DNA of 64,000 bases from Azospira restricta. Its GTDB lineage: Bacteria; Pseudomonadota; Gammaproteobacteria; Burkholderiales; Rhodocyclaceae. The stretch covers positions 1,745,501-1,809,500 of the forward strand of contig NZ_CP064781.1 in the NCBI RefSeq assembly GCF_016858125.1. The letters are read 5' to 3'. Below, piece after piece: positions 9,316 to 17,992 of the stretch. Under the pieces are notes generated by a model. That model did no database searches. It saw only the letters and a program-made list of their open reading frames with translations, and had not been told where the DNA came from. The stretch's first letter is position 1; each line of letters opens with the position of its first letter. A program made the position numbers and the translations under genes.

Positions 9316-10383
9316 GTGCAAACCACCCACCGCATCACCACCCGTTTTCTGAGCGCCGAGCGCGCCGCCGAGATGGTCGCCGAGAAGGGCCTGGCCGAAT
9401 GCCTGCGCGGCATCGCCGACTACATCCACGCCGACTTCCTGCGCTGGAACGATTTCGAGAAGACGGCCCGCGTCGCCAACCATTCCCGGGATGGCGTCAT
9501 CGAGCTGATGCCGATCTCGGACGCCGACCTGTACTCGTTCAAGTACGTGAACGGGCACCCGAAGAACCACCGTTTCGGCCTGTCCACGGTGATGGCCTTC
9601 GGCGTGCTGGCCGACGTCGATACCGGCGCGCCGACGCTGGTCAGCGAGCTGACGCTGACCACCGCGCTGCGCACCGCCGCGATGTCGGCGGTCGCCGCCC
9701 GCGCGCTGGCCCGCCCGGACAGCCGGCGCATGGCGCTGATCGGCAACGGCGCGCAGAGCGAGTTCCAGGCGCTGGCCTTCGCCGAGCTGCTCGGCATCGA
9801 GGAATTCCACCTCTACGACACCGACCCGGCGGCGACCGACAAGCTGCTCGCCAACCTCGCCCGCCTGGGCCTCTCCGCCCGCCGCTTCGCCAGCGCGCGT
9901 GAGGCGGTCAAGGGTTGCGACATCGTCACCACGGTGACCGCGGACAAGACCAACGCGACGATCCTGACCCCGGACATGGTCGAGCCCGGCATGCACATCA
10001 ACGGCGTCGGCGGCGACTGCCCGGGCAAGACCGAGCTGCACCCGGAGGTGCTGCGCATGGGCCCGGTGTTCTGCGAGTTCGAGCCGCAGTCGCGGATCGA
10101 GGGCGACATGCAGCAGATGCCGGCCGACTTCCCGGTGGTCGAGCTGTGGCGGGTGCTCGCCGGCGAGGCGCCGGGCCGCCGCGCGGCGGCCGACGTGACC
10201 ATCTTCGACTCGGTCGGCTTCGCGCTGGAAGACTACTCGGCGCTGCGCTTCATGCGCGACACCGCGGTCGAACTCGGCCGCGACGAGGAGATCTCGCTGA
10301 TTCCGGCGCTGGCCGACCCGAAGAACCTGTTCGGCTTCCTGCCGGAGACCGTCGGCGCCCGCGCGCTGGCGTGCGCCGCCTGA
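9316..10383 (+). CDS. ocd: Ornithine cyclodeaminase
   Basis: 355 residues, GTG start at 9316 behind GAGGAG. Ornithine cyclodeaminase/mu-crystallin family: a substrate-binding N-terminal part, then a Rossmann fold with ALIGNGAQSEFQALAF (about residues 137-152). The family catalytic Asp region is in HINGVGGDCPGKTEL (about 227-241). It converts L-ornithine to L-proline and ammonia using bound NAD+. The arginase gene starts 11 bases downstream, giving a two-step arginine to proline route. The length and the GGDCPGKTEL block favour true ornithine cyclodeaminase over the shorter alanine dehydrogenase-like paralogs. Confidence 0.9.
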   Translation: MQTTHRITTRFLSAERAAEMVAEKGLAECLRGIADYIHADFLRWNDFEKTARVANHSRDGVIELMPISDADLYSFKYVNGHPKNHRFGLSTVMAFGVLADVDTGAPTLVSELTLTTALRTAAMSAVAARALARPDSRRMALIGNGAQSEFQALAFAELLGIEEFHLYDTDPAATDKLLANLARLGLSARRFASAREAVKGCDIVTTVTADKTNATILTPDMVEPGMHINGVGGDCPGKTELHPEVLRMGPVFCEFEPQSRIEGDMQQMPADFPVVELWRVLAGEAPGRRAAADVTIFDSVGFALEDYSALRFMRDTAVELGRDEEISLIPALADPKNLFGFLPETVGARALACAA

Positions 10384-10394
10384 GCGGCGACGCG

Positions 10395-11339
10395 ATGGAG
10401 TTCAAGGACAGCGGCGGCATGCGACCGGCCAGCATCATCGGCGCGCCGACCGACATCGGCGCCGGCACCCGCGGCGCCAGCATGGGGCCGGAGGCGCTGT
10501 GCGTCGCCGGCCTGGTCGAGGCGGTCGCCCGCTACGGCTGCGACGTGAAGGATTGCGGTAACGTCGCCGGCCCGGCCAACCCCGGGCTGCCGGCGGTCGA
10601 CGGCTTCCGCCACCTGCGCGAGGTGGTGCAGTGGAACCGGGCGCTCAACGCCGCCGTCTACGCCGAGCTGGTCGACGGCCGGCTGCCGATCATGATCGGC
10701 GGCGACCACTGCCTGGCGATCGGCTCGATCAGCGCCGTCGCCCGCCACTGCCGCGAGCAGGGGAAGACGCTGCGCATCCTGTGGCTCGACGCCCACGCCG
10801 ACTTCAACACCGCGGCGCTGACGCCGACCGGCAACATCCACGGCATGCCGGTATCGACGCTGTGCGGCTACGGCCCGCGCGAGCTGGTCGAGATCGGCGG
10901 CTGCGTGCCGGCGATCCGTCCCGACCAGATCCGCCAGATCGGCATCCGCAGCGTGGACGAGGGCGAGAAGCGCTTCCTGCGCGAGGTCGGCATCGAGGTC
11001 TTCGACATGCGCTACATCGACGAGGTCGGCATGCGCCGCACGCTCGAACTGGCGCTCGCCGGGATGGACGAAAGCACCCACCTGCACGTCAGCTTCGACG
11101 TCGACTTCCTCGACCCGGAGATCGCGCCCGGCGTCGGCACCACCGTCCGCGGCGGGCCGACCTACCGCGAGGCGCAGCTGTGCATGGAGATGGTCGCCGA
11201 CACCGGCCGCCTCGGCTCGCTCGACATCGTCGAGCTCAACCCCGCGCTCGACCACCGCAACATGACCGCCGAGCTCGCCGTCGACCTGGTCGAGAGCCTG
11301 TTCGGCAAGAGCACGCTGCTGCGCATGTACCAGCCCTGA
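10395..11339 (+). CDS. rocF: Arginase family ureohydrolase
   Basis: 314 residues from ATG 10395; a second ATG at 10419 also fits the usual family N-terminus ([20 protein letters not shown]). The binuclear manganese ligands are present in [17 protein letters not shown] and SFDVDFLDP. The block [11 protein letters not shown] is typical of arginases rather than agmatinases. It would hydrolyse L-arginine to ornithine and urea, feeding the cyclodeaminase encoded just upstream. The 11-base spacing implies cotranscription under the Lrp-type regulator. Confidence 0.88.
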   Translation: MEFKDSGGMRPASIIGAPTDIGAGTRGASMGPEALCVAGLVEAVARYGCDVKDCGNVAGPANPGLPAVDGFRHLREVVQWNRALNAAVYAELVDGRLPIMIGGDHCLAIGSISAVARHCREQGKTLRILWLDAHADFNTAALTPTGNIHGMPVSTLCGYGPRELVEIGGCVPAIRPDQIRQIGIRSVDEGEKRFLREVGIEVFDMRYIDEVGMRRTLELALAGMDESTHLHVSFDVDFLDPEIAPGVGTTVRGGPTYREAQLCMEMVADTGRLGSLDIVELNPALDHRNMTAELAVDLVESLFGKSTLLRMYQP

Positions 11340-11433
11340 ACGCCGCTGCCGCGCGCGCCTGCCGGGCCGGGGAGCGGAACGCCGCCCCCGGCCCGTTGCA
11401 CATCCAGAAAACAAAAAATCCCGGAGACGAACC

Positions 11434-13053
11434 ATGCCTTTCCTGCTCAGCATCAAGGCCCGCCTGCTCGCGCTGGTCGGCTGCCTCCTCCTGCTCACCG
11501 TCGTCGCCGGCGGCCTGGGCCTCTACGGCATGCGCGACACGCTGCTCGGCATGGACCGCATCTACCAGGGCCGCCTGATCCCGATGCGCAACCTGAAGGC
11601 GATCGGGGACGCCTACGCGCTGTGCATCGACACCGCCGCCAAGGTCGCCGCCGGCGACATCGGCCCCGGCGACGCGCTGCCGATGATCCTGCAGGCGGAA
11701 AACGTCGTCGACAGCACCTGGAAGGTGTACCGGCCGGCCGTCGCCGACGACGAGGAAAGGCAGCTGGCGGCGGAGGTCGAGCTGCCGCTGCAGCAGGGGC
11801 AGGCGGCGCTGCAGCGGCTGAAGCAGCTGCTCTCGGGCGGCGAAGCGGCGGCGCTCGGCGCCTTCGCCGCCGGCGAGTTCCGCAGCGCCATCGAGCAGGC
11901 GGCCGAGCAGGTCAACCGCCTGGTCGAGCTGCAGATCGACCTCGCCAAGCGCGAGTTCGACGCCGCCGGCGCCCAGTACCGGCTGCTGCGCAACCTGCTG
12001 CTCGGCGCGCTCGCCGTCGGCGCCGGCGGCGGCCTGCTGTGCGCGCTGGTCCTGATCCGCCGCTCGGTGCTGCGGCCGCTCGCCGACGCCGGCCGCGTGC
12101 TCGCCGCGATCGCCGCCGGCGACCTGACGCCGGAGATCCGGATCGGCTGCGACGACGAAGTCGGCCGCCTGCTGCGCTCGATGGCGCGGATGCGCGACGA
12201 GCTGCGCGACGTGGTGCGGCTGATCCAGGCCGACGCCGAACGGCTGGCGGATGCCGGCGGGGCGCTGGCCGCCGCCTCGGCGCGGCTGGCGTCCGCCAGC
12301 CGGCAGCAGATGGAAGAGTCCTCGGCGATGGCCGCGGCGACGCAGCAGGTGACGGTGAGCATCGACCAGGTCGCCGGCAACGCGGCGCAGGCGCACGCCA
12401 CCGCCTGCCGCTCGGGCGGTATCGCCGAGGACGGCGGCCAGGTCATCGGCCGGCTGGTCGCCGGCATCGAGGCGGTCGCCGAGCGCACGCAGGACGCCGC
12501 GGCCACCGTGCGCGACCTCGGCCGCATGTCGACCGACATCAGCGCCATCGTCGCGGTGATCCGCGAGATCGCCGAGCAGACCAACCTGCTCGCGCTCAAC
12601 GCCGCGATCGAGGCCGCCCGCGCCGGCGAACTCGGGCGCGGCTTTGCCGTCGTCGCCGACGAGGTCAGGAAGCTCGCCGAGCGCACGACCCAGTCGACCG
12701 CCGAAATCGGCCGCATCGTCCACCGCGTCGTCGAGCGCACCGACGCCGCGGTGCAGAGCATGGCGCACCAGGTCGAGCACGTCGGCGAAAACACCCGCCT
12801 CGCGCTCGCCGCCGGCGACGCCGTGCGCGACATCAACGCCGGCTCGCAGCGGGTGGTGGCGACGGTGAACGACATTTCCGACGCGCTGCGCGAGCAGTCG
12901 CAGGCGAGCAACGACATCGCCCGCCACATCGAACGGATCGCCGCGATGAGCCAGGACAACCACGCCGCCGTCGAGCAGTCCGCCCGCGCCGCCGGCGAAC
13001 TGCAGGCGCTGTCGGCGTCGATGACCGCGCTGGCGGGGCGGTTTCGGTGTTGA
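11434..13053 (+). CDS. Methyl-accepting chemotaxis protein
   Basis: 539 residues. Membrane segment 1 is about residues 10-32 and segment 2 about 188-210, enclosing a ~155-residue helical periplasmic domain of the four-helix-bundle (Tar/4HB) kind. A HAMP domain follows ([22 protein letters not shown]), then a long signalling coiled coil with the conserved hairpin tip [21 protein letters not shown] weak GGAG lies upstream of the ATG. It follows the arginase gene by 94 bases and could be a chemoreceptor for related amino acids, which is only inferred from place. No CheR-docking pentapeptide is seen at the C-terminus. Confidence 0.93.
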   Translation: MPFLLSIKARLLALVGCLLLLTVVAGGLGLYGMRDTLLGMDRIYQGRLIPMRNLKAIGDAYALCIDTAAKVAAGDIGPGDALPMILQAENVVDSTWKVYRPAVADDEERQLAAEVELPLQQGQAALQRLKQLLSGGEAAALGAFAAGEFRSAIEQAAEQVNRLVELQIDLAKREFDAAGAQYRLLRNLLLGALAVGAGGGLLCALVLIRRSVLRPLADAGRVLAAIAAGDLTPEIRIGCDDEVGRLLRSMARMRDELRDVVRLIQADAERLADAGGALAAASARLASASRQQMEESSAMAAATQQVTVSIDQVAGNAAQAHATACRSGGIAEDGGQVIGRLVAGIEAVAERTQDAAATVRDLGRMSTDISAIVAVIREIAEQTNLLALNAAIEAARAGELGRGFAVVADEVRKLAERTTQSTAEIGRIVHRVVERTDAAVQSMAHQVEHVGENTRLALAAGDAVRDINAGSQRVVATVNDISDALREQSQASNDIARHIERIAAMSQDNHAAVEQSARAAGELQALSASMTALAGRFRC

Positions 13054-13278
13054 GGGGGAGCTGGTCAGGCGGGTGTAAGGAATGCCGCTTGTTTGTCGGG
13101 CGAAGCGGACCTGCTGTTGATGCGGTAGGTCGTCTGCTACTGACTATCCCAGGTTGCCGGTAGCGTCTCGGAAAAACGGATGTTCAACGTTCGGGGTGGC
13201 CAGCCGGCGGAGGCTGAAGGCCGGATCGAACCAGCAAGCGCAGCTTGCAGGGGATCCGGTTGTCCGTAGGCTTGGGCG
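13054..13278. other. Intergenic region with a compound hairpin at the edge of the accessory island
   Basis: No gene is visible. Bases 13221-13259 fold as a stem CCGGATC/GATCCGG enclosing a second stem GCAAGC/GCTTGC. From here to about 16.08 kb the base composition falls below that of the flanking genes. TTGGGCGTCAC at 13272-13282 is an exact inverted match to GTGACGCCCAA at 13752-13762, so the small gene between is bracketed by 11-bp inverted repeats. Confidence 0.45.
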
Positions 13279-13704
13279 TCACAACTTGAGTTCAGAGAGC
13301 GACTCGCGCTTTAGGCCAGAAGCACTCACGATTGCGGAAAGGAATGCGTAGGTTTCTGTTCGCCCCATATTCGTGATCATCCAGTGATCGCCAATGGAAC
13401 GGGAAAGTTTCTCGGTTAAATGCGGCGATGCGATGTAGAGGGTGTCGCGGTCACGGGAGATGTACCGGCGTGACTTATGAGGGCTGGCCATGAAACGCCT
13501 GTCATCGACGGCAGCCACCTTTTCCAGTATGTCCGGGTACCACTGCTTTAGATCGAGGAGAAGACCCTCGATCAAGTCTGGCAGGGCAAAGTGGTTTTGA
13601 ACTTCAACTACCGTCTTTCTTCGCTCGGTGTCGTAGTACCGAATCGCGTGCTTGTACGGACGAGACATCAAATGCGTGTAGATGCGGGGACGGGTGCGAG
13701 TCAT
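13279..13704 (-). CDS. Hypothetical protein, cassette-like small gene
   Basis: 141 residues. The ATG at 13704 was chosen because GGAGGTGA precedes it by a normal distance; the frame continues upstream without another supported start. The protein is basic at the N-terminus (TRTRPRIYTHLMSRPYKH) and soluble, with no membrane segment. I recognise no family. Codon use is less G+C biased than the neighbours. The 11-bp inverted repeats around it, and the attC-like site just upstream, suggest it arrived as a mobile unit. Confidence 0.6.
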   Translation of the reverse strand: MTRTRPRIYTHLMSRPYKHAIRYYDTERRKTVVEVQNHFALPDLIEGLLLDLKQWYPDILEKVAAVDDRRFMASPHKSRRYISRDRDTLYIASPHLTEKLSRSIGDHWMITNMGRTETYAFLSAIVSASGLKRESLSELKL

Positions 13705-13756
13705 CTTCACCTCCAATGGATGGGGCCTGATAGGGCTGCGGAATACGGAACGTGAC

Positions 13757-13819
13757 GCCCAACGTGGAAGTGAGTGTCCCGCGCAGCTTTTCGCGCAGCG
13801 CTCGACCGCCGGGTTCGGC
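13757..13819 (-). repeat. Candidate integron attC site
   Basis: Read on the minus strand: a GCCGAAC box, an unpaired spacer, an L'' box TCGAGCG, a variable loop, an L' box CACTCA, a spacer, then GTTGGGC, which matches the recombination core GTTRRRY. The inner boxes pair (TGAGTG with CGCTC-A on the plus strand) leaving one extrahelical G on the bottom strand, the feature that integron integrases read. The outer boxes pair with one mismatch. It is 63 bases long, within the known range, and lies between two genes in cassette orientation. No integrase gene or attI is in the window. Confidence 0.45.
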
Positions 13820-13828
13820 CTATGCGGG

Positions 13829-14533
13829 CTACAGAGGCGCGCGCGCTTTGACAATTTCAATGAGTTCGTCAAGCGATAGCGGCTTATCTCTCTTGCGATG
13901 AACCATTCTGTGACAGTTGGAGCAAAGCACAGTCATGTCTTTCGCAGGATCGATGGCTGTTGGCTCGATGTACGTTGATATTGGCACCAGGTGATGCACC
14001 TCGATGTAGTCCTTTCCGCACTCGCCATAAGCGTCAGCAAAATTGAAGCCGCAGGCTTTGCACGAGGTGCCGTGAAGTTTGATTGCTGAGGCTCGAAGCT
14101 GCGGGTTTCTTTCATAGAACGCTACGAGCCGAGTAGTCTTGCCACCTTCTTCCAGTTGTTCTTCGAGAGCGAGGGAGGCGAGGTCTGCGGCGACCTGTTC
14201 TTCGATAGTGGCAGAGTGATCAACGAGGCCAAGGGATTTAGCTCTTTCTTCGCCTATTGGGGTAATGACCCAATATCCATGACCTGCACTTGGGCCAACT
14301 CCAGCTCGATACAGCAACCCGTGGTTTGCGAGATGGAGCCGAGCGAATTGAACTCGGTTGGCCCATTTGCTTACGGAGTTACGATACCTCTGGGTCCGTT
14401 CTTCGTGGGTTAGCTCGGGATGAAGCTGCGCGAGCTGCTCGTATGCAGCCGCCGCCAATACTCGCTTCTCTGGCCGAGAAGCGATCAGGCTGAGCAACTC
14501 GCGTTGAATGGTATCGTCGTCGGGAATAGCCAT
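13829..14533 (-). CDS. HNH endonuclease with N-terminal winged-helix-like region
   Basis: 234 residues. The C-terminal third is an HNH nuclease: zinc-type Cys pair CKACGF, then HHLVPIS, then LCSNCHRMVHR (about residues 160-218). The N-terminal ~100 residues (a helix-rich part with GHGYWVITPIGEERA) resemble Mrr_N-type winged-helix DNA-binding domains. That combination is common in stand-alone modification-dependent restriction enzymes. The N-terminal similarity is a judgement from pattern. Composition is lower in G+C than the core genes and it lies in an accessory island. Confidence 0.75.
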   Translation of the reverse strand: MAIPDDDTIQRELLSLIASRPEKRVLAAAAYEQLAQLHPELTHEERTQRYRNSVSKWANRVQFARLHLANHGLLYRAGVGPSAGHGYWVITPIGEERAKSLGLVDHSATIEEQVAADLASLALEEQLEEGGKTTRLVAFYERNPQLRASAIKLHGTSCKACGFNFADAYGECGKDYIEVHHLVPISTYIEPTAIDPAKDMTVLCSNCHRMVHRKRDKPLSLDELIEIVKARAPL

Positions 14534-14536
14534 GGA

Positions 14537-14647
14537 CTAAGAGGCTGAGCCTAGGTTGGATGCCATACTTTCCGGATAAGCTGGCGGAGCGCCATACAAA
14601 CTGGAAAAGGTGGCGTCCTGAATTCCTTCAACGAAACGCATTGCCAT
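14537..14647 (-). CDS. Possible 36-residue ORF directly upstream of the HNH gene
   Basis: MAMRFVEGIQDATFSSLYGA opens a short frame that stops three bases before the HNH start, in tight operon spacing. AGAGA lies upstream of the ATG. The same frame continues upstream to the stop of the methyltransferase fragment, so it could instead be a leftover tail of that damaged gene. No family is recognised. Confidence 0.3.
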   Translation of the reverse strand: MAMRFVEGIQDATFSSLYGAPPAYPESMASNLGSAS

Positions 14648-14674
14648 CGGATTTTCTCTCGTAGGGCTGGCTTG

Positions 14675-14899
14675 TCAGGTAGGTGAATGCGGCTTTCTAC
14701 TATCGGCAAGCTGGCGTAGGTGTTTCAGCGGAAAAGGGGCCAAGTCCCTTTCTTGTCGCTCCAGCATCCGGTCGGCAAGCTCGGGCAGTGTGAAGACTTC
14801 GTCGTCGGAGCGGTTCGCGACGCAGGTCAGCACATCCGGATTGTGGCCGCGCAGGGAGAAACCGGCCTGCTTGGTCGAGGCTTCCGCCATTCCGCTCAT
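14675..14899 (-). pseudogene. N-terminal fragment of an N6-adenine DNA methyltransferase/restriction gene
   Basis: 74 codons. The segment SLRGHNPDVLTCVANRSDDE, continuing VFTLPELADRML, matches the opening of Eco57I-class methyltransferase-helicase proteins, where NDEVFTPPELANxML precedes the SAM-binding DPACGSG-type motif. Here the frame ends about 25 residues later, before any catalytic motif, so the gene is cut short. Its ATG overlaps the KilA-N stop (ATGA), which shows the two were once one operon. The last ~24 residues (after DRMLERQ) have no family resemblance and may be read-through of a deletion junction. Confidence 0.6.
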
Positions 14900-15717
14900 C
14901 GCTGCTTTCCTTCCAGTCGCCGCGCGCCCGCGTCCGCCAGCAGCAGTTTCATCTGCTGGATGGCAGTTTGGTTCAGCAGTTTCAGCCGTTCGGCCTGCGC
15001 CAGCCCCTGATGGATGAAATGGGCGTTCAGCGTTTCCAGGTTGGCCAGGCATACCAGTTGCGAGGCATTGGCTTCGTCGCGGATATTGCCCTTGCTGCCA
15101 GGGTTCTCGTCGCGCCACTGTTTCGCGGTTTTGCCGAACAGCGCCATGTTCAACAAGTCTGCCTCGCTGGCGTAAATGAGGTTGATCTGCTGCGGCGTCA
15201 GTTGCGGCGGAATCAGGTGAGTTTTGATGGCATCGGTGTGGATGCGGTAGTTGATCCTGGTCAGGTTGCGGCGGATGTCCCAGCCCAGTTGCTGGTATTC
15301 CGTCTCTTTCAGGCGCTGGAATTCCTTGATCAGGTAGAGCTTGAATTCGACCGACACCCACGAGGCGAACTCGAAGGCGATGTCCTTGTGGGCGTAGGTG
15401 CCGCCGTAGCGGCCAGCCCTGGAATTGATGCCGATGGCGCTGGTGGCCTCAATCCAGCGTTTGGGGGTTAGGGTGAAGCTATTCAGGCCGGCCTGCATCC
15501 TAATCCCGTCGAATTCGACGGGATTGAAATCCGGGTTGTTGAGCTGTTCCCAGATGCCCAGAAACTCCAGTGTGTTCCGGTTACGCAACCAGTTACGGAT
15601 AAGGTCGTCGGTGTGGTCGCTGTTCTTGTAACGGGCAATGTCCGTGAGAGAAATATAGTCGTCGGCGCCGCCGGAAATGACGGTGACGGACGTGCCTTTC
15701 ACGTCGATCTTGGCCAT
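14896..15717 (-). CDS. KilA-N domain protein
   Basis: 273 residues. The ATG at 15717 has GGAGGGAG at the right distance; a TTG six bases upstream is too close to it. The N-terminal ~110 residues form a KilA-N DNA-binding domain (ISLTDIARYKNSDHTDDLIRNWLRNRNTLEFLG split as such, then GRYGGTYAHKDIAFEFASWV). The C-terminal part is helical and charged. KilA-N proteins occur in phages and beside restriction-modification genes. Here it is sandwiched between two methyltransferase fragments with overlaps of a few bases on both sides, so it was probably an accessory component of that system. Confidence 0.8.
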   Translation of the reverse strand: MAKIDVKGTSVTVISGGADDYISLTDIARYKNSDHTDDLIRNWLRNRNTLEFLGIWEQLNNPDFNPVEFDGIRMQAGLNSFTLTPKRWIEATSAIGINSRAGRYGGTYAHKDIAFEFASWVSVEFKLYLIKEFQRLKETEYQQLGWDIRRNLTRINYRIHTDAIKTHLIPPQLTPQQINLIYASEADLLNMALFGKTAKQWRDENPGSKGNIRDEANASQLVCLANLETLNAHFIHQGLAQAERLKLLNQTAIQQMKLLLADAGARRLEGKQR

Positions 15718-15719
15718 GT

Positions 15720-16004
15720 TCAATCTCCCTCCAAAGCCACCAGCTCAATTGCCGTCATCGGTGGGTAGGTCTTCGTCGGCATGAAGAACTCGTGCTTGCC
15801 CGGATGGGCGAAGAGCACCCCTGGAAATTGTCCTTGCCGAGGCGGCTCCTCTCCGCGAAGGTCGCCGGTGAGGATTCCCGGCAAGTTCGCCCGGCACTCG
15901 GCAATGTCGTCCTGCAACAGATCGATGCCGTGGATGCACTTCGGCGCGGGCAGCGCATACGCATTATGGCATTGTGCCAAATGCCTTTGCGCGGCTCTAT
16001 GCAA
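15720..16004 (-). pseudogene. Fragment of a DNA methyltransferase (SAM-binding region remnant)
   Basis: 94 codons. The segment CIHGIDLLQDDIAECRANL is very like the IYGIELLxDNVxECRxRL stretch that follows the catalytic NPPY region in class I restriction methylases. Neither the SAM-binding nor the NPPY motif is present and there is no ribosome binding site, so this is likely a 3' remnant with its 5' end deleted. It stops three bases before the KilA-N start. Confidence is limited because the match is to one helix only. Confidence 0.45.
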
Positions 16005-16096
16005 TTCGGATTCAGGATGGCAGCGAGTTGTTACAAATTGGCCGGACCCGACGTCGCGCCTGATCTTGCCGATCGCCTGCCTTTACCGCCCGCCCC

Positions 16097-16555
16097 TCAC
16101 TCCGGCCGGTCCAGCTTCTTCGACAGCAGCACCGTCGAGAAGGTATCGAGCACGCCCTTGATGCTGCGGATCTTGTCGATCGACGCGTCGAGTTCCTCGG
16201 TCGAGTCGGTCGTCAGCATCGCGCACAGGTCGTAGCGGCCGCTGATCGAGTGCAGCTTGTTGATCTGGTGCAGCTTCTTCAGCGCGCGCACGACGTCGCG
16301 CTCGTCCTTCGATTCGCTCGAGATCAGCACCATCGCGTGGATTCCCGGCGCGCTGCGCGTGCTGGCGACGCTGATCGTGTAGCCGCTGATCGCCCCCGAA
16401 TCCTCCAGCGCCTTCAGCCGCAGCTGCACCGTGCTGCGCGCGACGCCGAGCGCCTTGGCGAGCTTCACCACGGGCAGGCGGGCATTGACCTTGAACAGGT
16501 CGATCAACTGGCGGTCCAGGCTGTCGAGGGCGGGCGGCATCGGCGGTTCGTTCAA
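16097..16555 (-). CDS. Lrp/AsnC family transcriptional regulator of the lysine operon
   Basis: 152 residues. AsnC-type helix-turn-helix (VVKLAKALGVARSTVQLRL, about residues 28-46) followed by a RAM domain with GRYDLCAMLTT. It is divergent from kamA with 159 bases between, and an inverted repeat lies in that gap, so it most likely responds to lysine or a pathway intermediate and controls the cluster. It is distinct from the Lrp protein at 8757-9179 (different effector-domain sequence). Confidence 0.9.
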   Translation of the reverse strand: MNEPPMPPALDSLDRQLIDLFKVNARLPVVKLAKALGVARSTVQLRLKALEDSGAISGYTISVASTRSAPGIHAMVLISSESKDERDVVRALKKLHQINKLHSISGRYDLCAMLTTDSTEELDASIDKIRSIKGVLDTFSTVLLSKKLDRPE

Positions 16556-16578
16556 AGTGACTCAATGGCGAACATTAT

Positions 16579-16605
16579 GACTGAAAAATCGACATTCGTT
16601 CAGTC
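16579..16605. promoter_or_regulatory. Inverted repeat in the Lrp-kamA divergent promoter
   Basis: Exact 7-bp arms GACTGAA and TTCAGTC separated by 13 AT-rich bases. Its place near the regulator start (16555) and about 110 bases before kamA fits an autoregulatory operator. The remaining gap up to 16714 holds no gene. Confidence 0.5.
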
Positions 16606-16714
16606 AGTTTGCCTGTAGTGCGCGGCCTTCGCCGGCTCCTAAACTGCGCTCCATTCCTCTCGCACCGCGGCTTTCCGGGGCGCGACACAACGCCAACAGC
16701 AAAGGAGCCGAGCC

Positions 16715-17902
16715 ATGCTCATCAACAAGGTCGAATTCAATCCGCAGAACAAGCTGCTCACCCGCGAGGCGCTGGAGGCCTACGACCCGGCGTCGGAGTC
16801 GTGGCAGAAGCAGTTCGCCCGCCGCTATACGCACCACTCGGAACTGATGAACGTGCTCGCCGGGGTCGAGGACGTCAATGAAACGGTCTACAGCAAGTTC
16901 GCGGTGTCGATCACGCCATACATGGCGCAGCTGATGGACAAGGACGACCCGGAGTGCCCGATCCGCAAGCAGTACATGCCGACCTTCGCCGAGGAGACCA
17001 AGCCCGGCTTCCACACGATGCTCGACGAACTGGGCGAAGAGGGCGACACCATCCCGGGCACCAGCGTCGTGCACCGCTACCCGCGCCGCGTGCTGTTCCT
17101 GGTCTCCAACACCTGCGCCGTGCTCTGCCGCTTCTGTACCCGCAAGCGCATGGTCGCGCAGCCCGACGGCTCGGTGCACAAGGACGAGATCGAGCGTTCG
17201 ATCGACTACATCGCCGGCAACACCGAAATCGAGGACGTGCTGCTCTCCGGCGGCGACCCGCTGACCTTCACCGACGAGCGCCTCGACTACATCCTCGGCC
17301 AGATTCGCGAGCGCGCGCCGCACGTGCGCTTCCTGCGCATGGGCTCGCGCATGGTCGTGCAGCTGCCGACGCGGATCACGCCGGAGCTGTGCGCCGTGCT
17401 CGAGAAGCACCGCGTGCAGATGGTGAACATCCACATCAACCACCCGAAGGAGATCACGCCACTCTTGCGCGAGCGGGTCAAGATGATCCAGAAGGCCGGC
17501 ATCATGATGGGCCTGCAGACGGTCTGCCTGAAGGGCGTGAACGACGACGTCGCGGTGCTGCGCGAGCTGTTCATGCAGAGCATCGAGATGGGCGTCCGCC
17601 CGTACTACGTCTACTCGACCGACATGGTCGAGGGCGCGCACCACTTCATCGTCCCGCACCACCGCATGCTCGAGCTGTACGAAGGCCTGCGCGGCTGGAT
17701 CAGCGGCCCGGCGGTGCCGACCTTCGTCGTCGATGGCATGGGCGGGCTGGGCAAGCTGCCGATCATCCCGACCTACGTTAAGGAAGAGATCCGCGCCGAC
17801 GGCCAGGGCACGACGATCAAGTGCCGCAACTACAAGGGCATGACCGTCGAGATGCCGGGCCTCGGCCTCGACTTCCGCGTGCCGTCGCAGAGCCACGGCT
17901 GA
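16715..17902 (+). CDS. kamA: L-lysine 2,3-aminomutase
   Basis: 395 residues, close to the clostridial enzyme length. Radical-SAM cluster motif CAVLCRFC (Cys at about 134, 138, 141) then TRKRMV, which is characteristic of KamA. The later segments PYYVYSTDMVEGAHHF and FVVDGMGGLGKLP are typical of the family, the first near the PLP/lysine site. AAAGGAG precedes the ATG. It converts L-lysine to L-beta-lysine, the first step of lysine fermentation. It opens the operon and the rest of the pathway follows. The EpmB paralog is shorter and lacks the C-terminal ~50 residues seen here. Confidence 0.95.
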   Translation: MLINKVEFNPQNKLLTREALEAYDPASESWQKQFARRYTHHSELMNVLAGVEDVNETVYSKFAVSITPYMAQLMDKDDPECPIRKQYMPTFAEETKPGFHTMLDELGEEGDTIPGTSVVHRYPRRVLFLVSNTCAVLCRFCTRKRMVAQPDGSVHKDEIERSIDYIAGNTEIEDVLLSGGDPLTFTDERLDYILGQIRERAPHVRFLRMGSRMVVQLPTRITPELCAVLEKHRVQMVNIHINHPKEITPLLRERVKMIQKAGIMMGLQTVCLKGVNDDVAVLRELFMQSIEMGVRPYYVYSTDMVEGAHHFIVPHHRMLELYEGLRGWISGPAVPTFVVDGMGGLGKLPIIPTYVKEEIRADGQGTTIKCRNYKGMTVEMPGLGLDFRVPSQSHG

Positions 17903-17944
17903 GCGCGCGGCTGACCGTTTTCCCTCTCTCCCAGTGTGAGTTCC

Positions 17945-17977
17945 GGGCGGCGCGCGTCGCCGCCCCCTTTTTTTTTT
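17945..17977 (+). terminator. Strong intrinsic terminator inside the lysine operon
   Basis: GGGCGGCG (17945-17952) pairs with CGCCGCCC (17958-17965) around a CGCGT loop, followed by CC and ten T residues. It stands 43 bases after kamA and 16 before kdd, so kamA could be transcribed in excess over the later genes. Confidence 0.85.
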
Positions 17978-17992
17978 GCGACGGATAAAGAC

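Noticed and set aside
10381-10394. Further copy of the 48-bp element after ornithine cyclodeaminase
   Set aside because: It shares GCCTGAGCG only; there is no stem-loop and no GAAGAAGT tail.
13221-13259. Second attC site
   Set aside because: The hairpin is strong but lacks properly placed RYYYAAC and GTTRRRY boxes and extrahelical bases.
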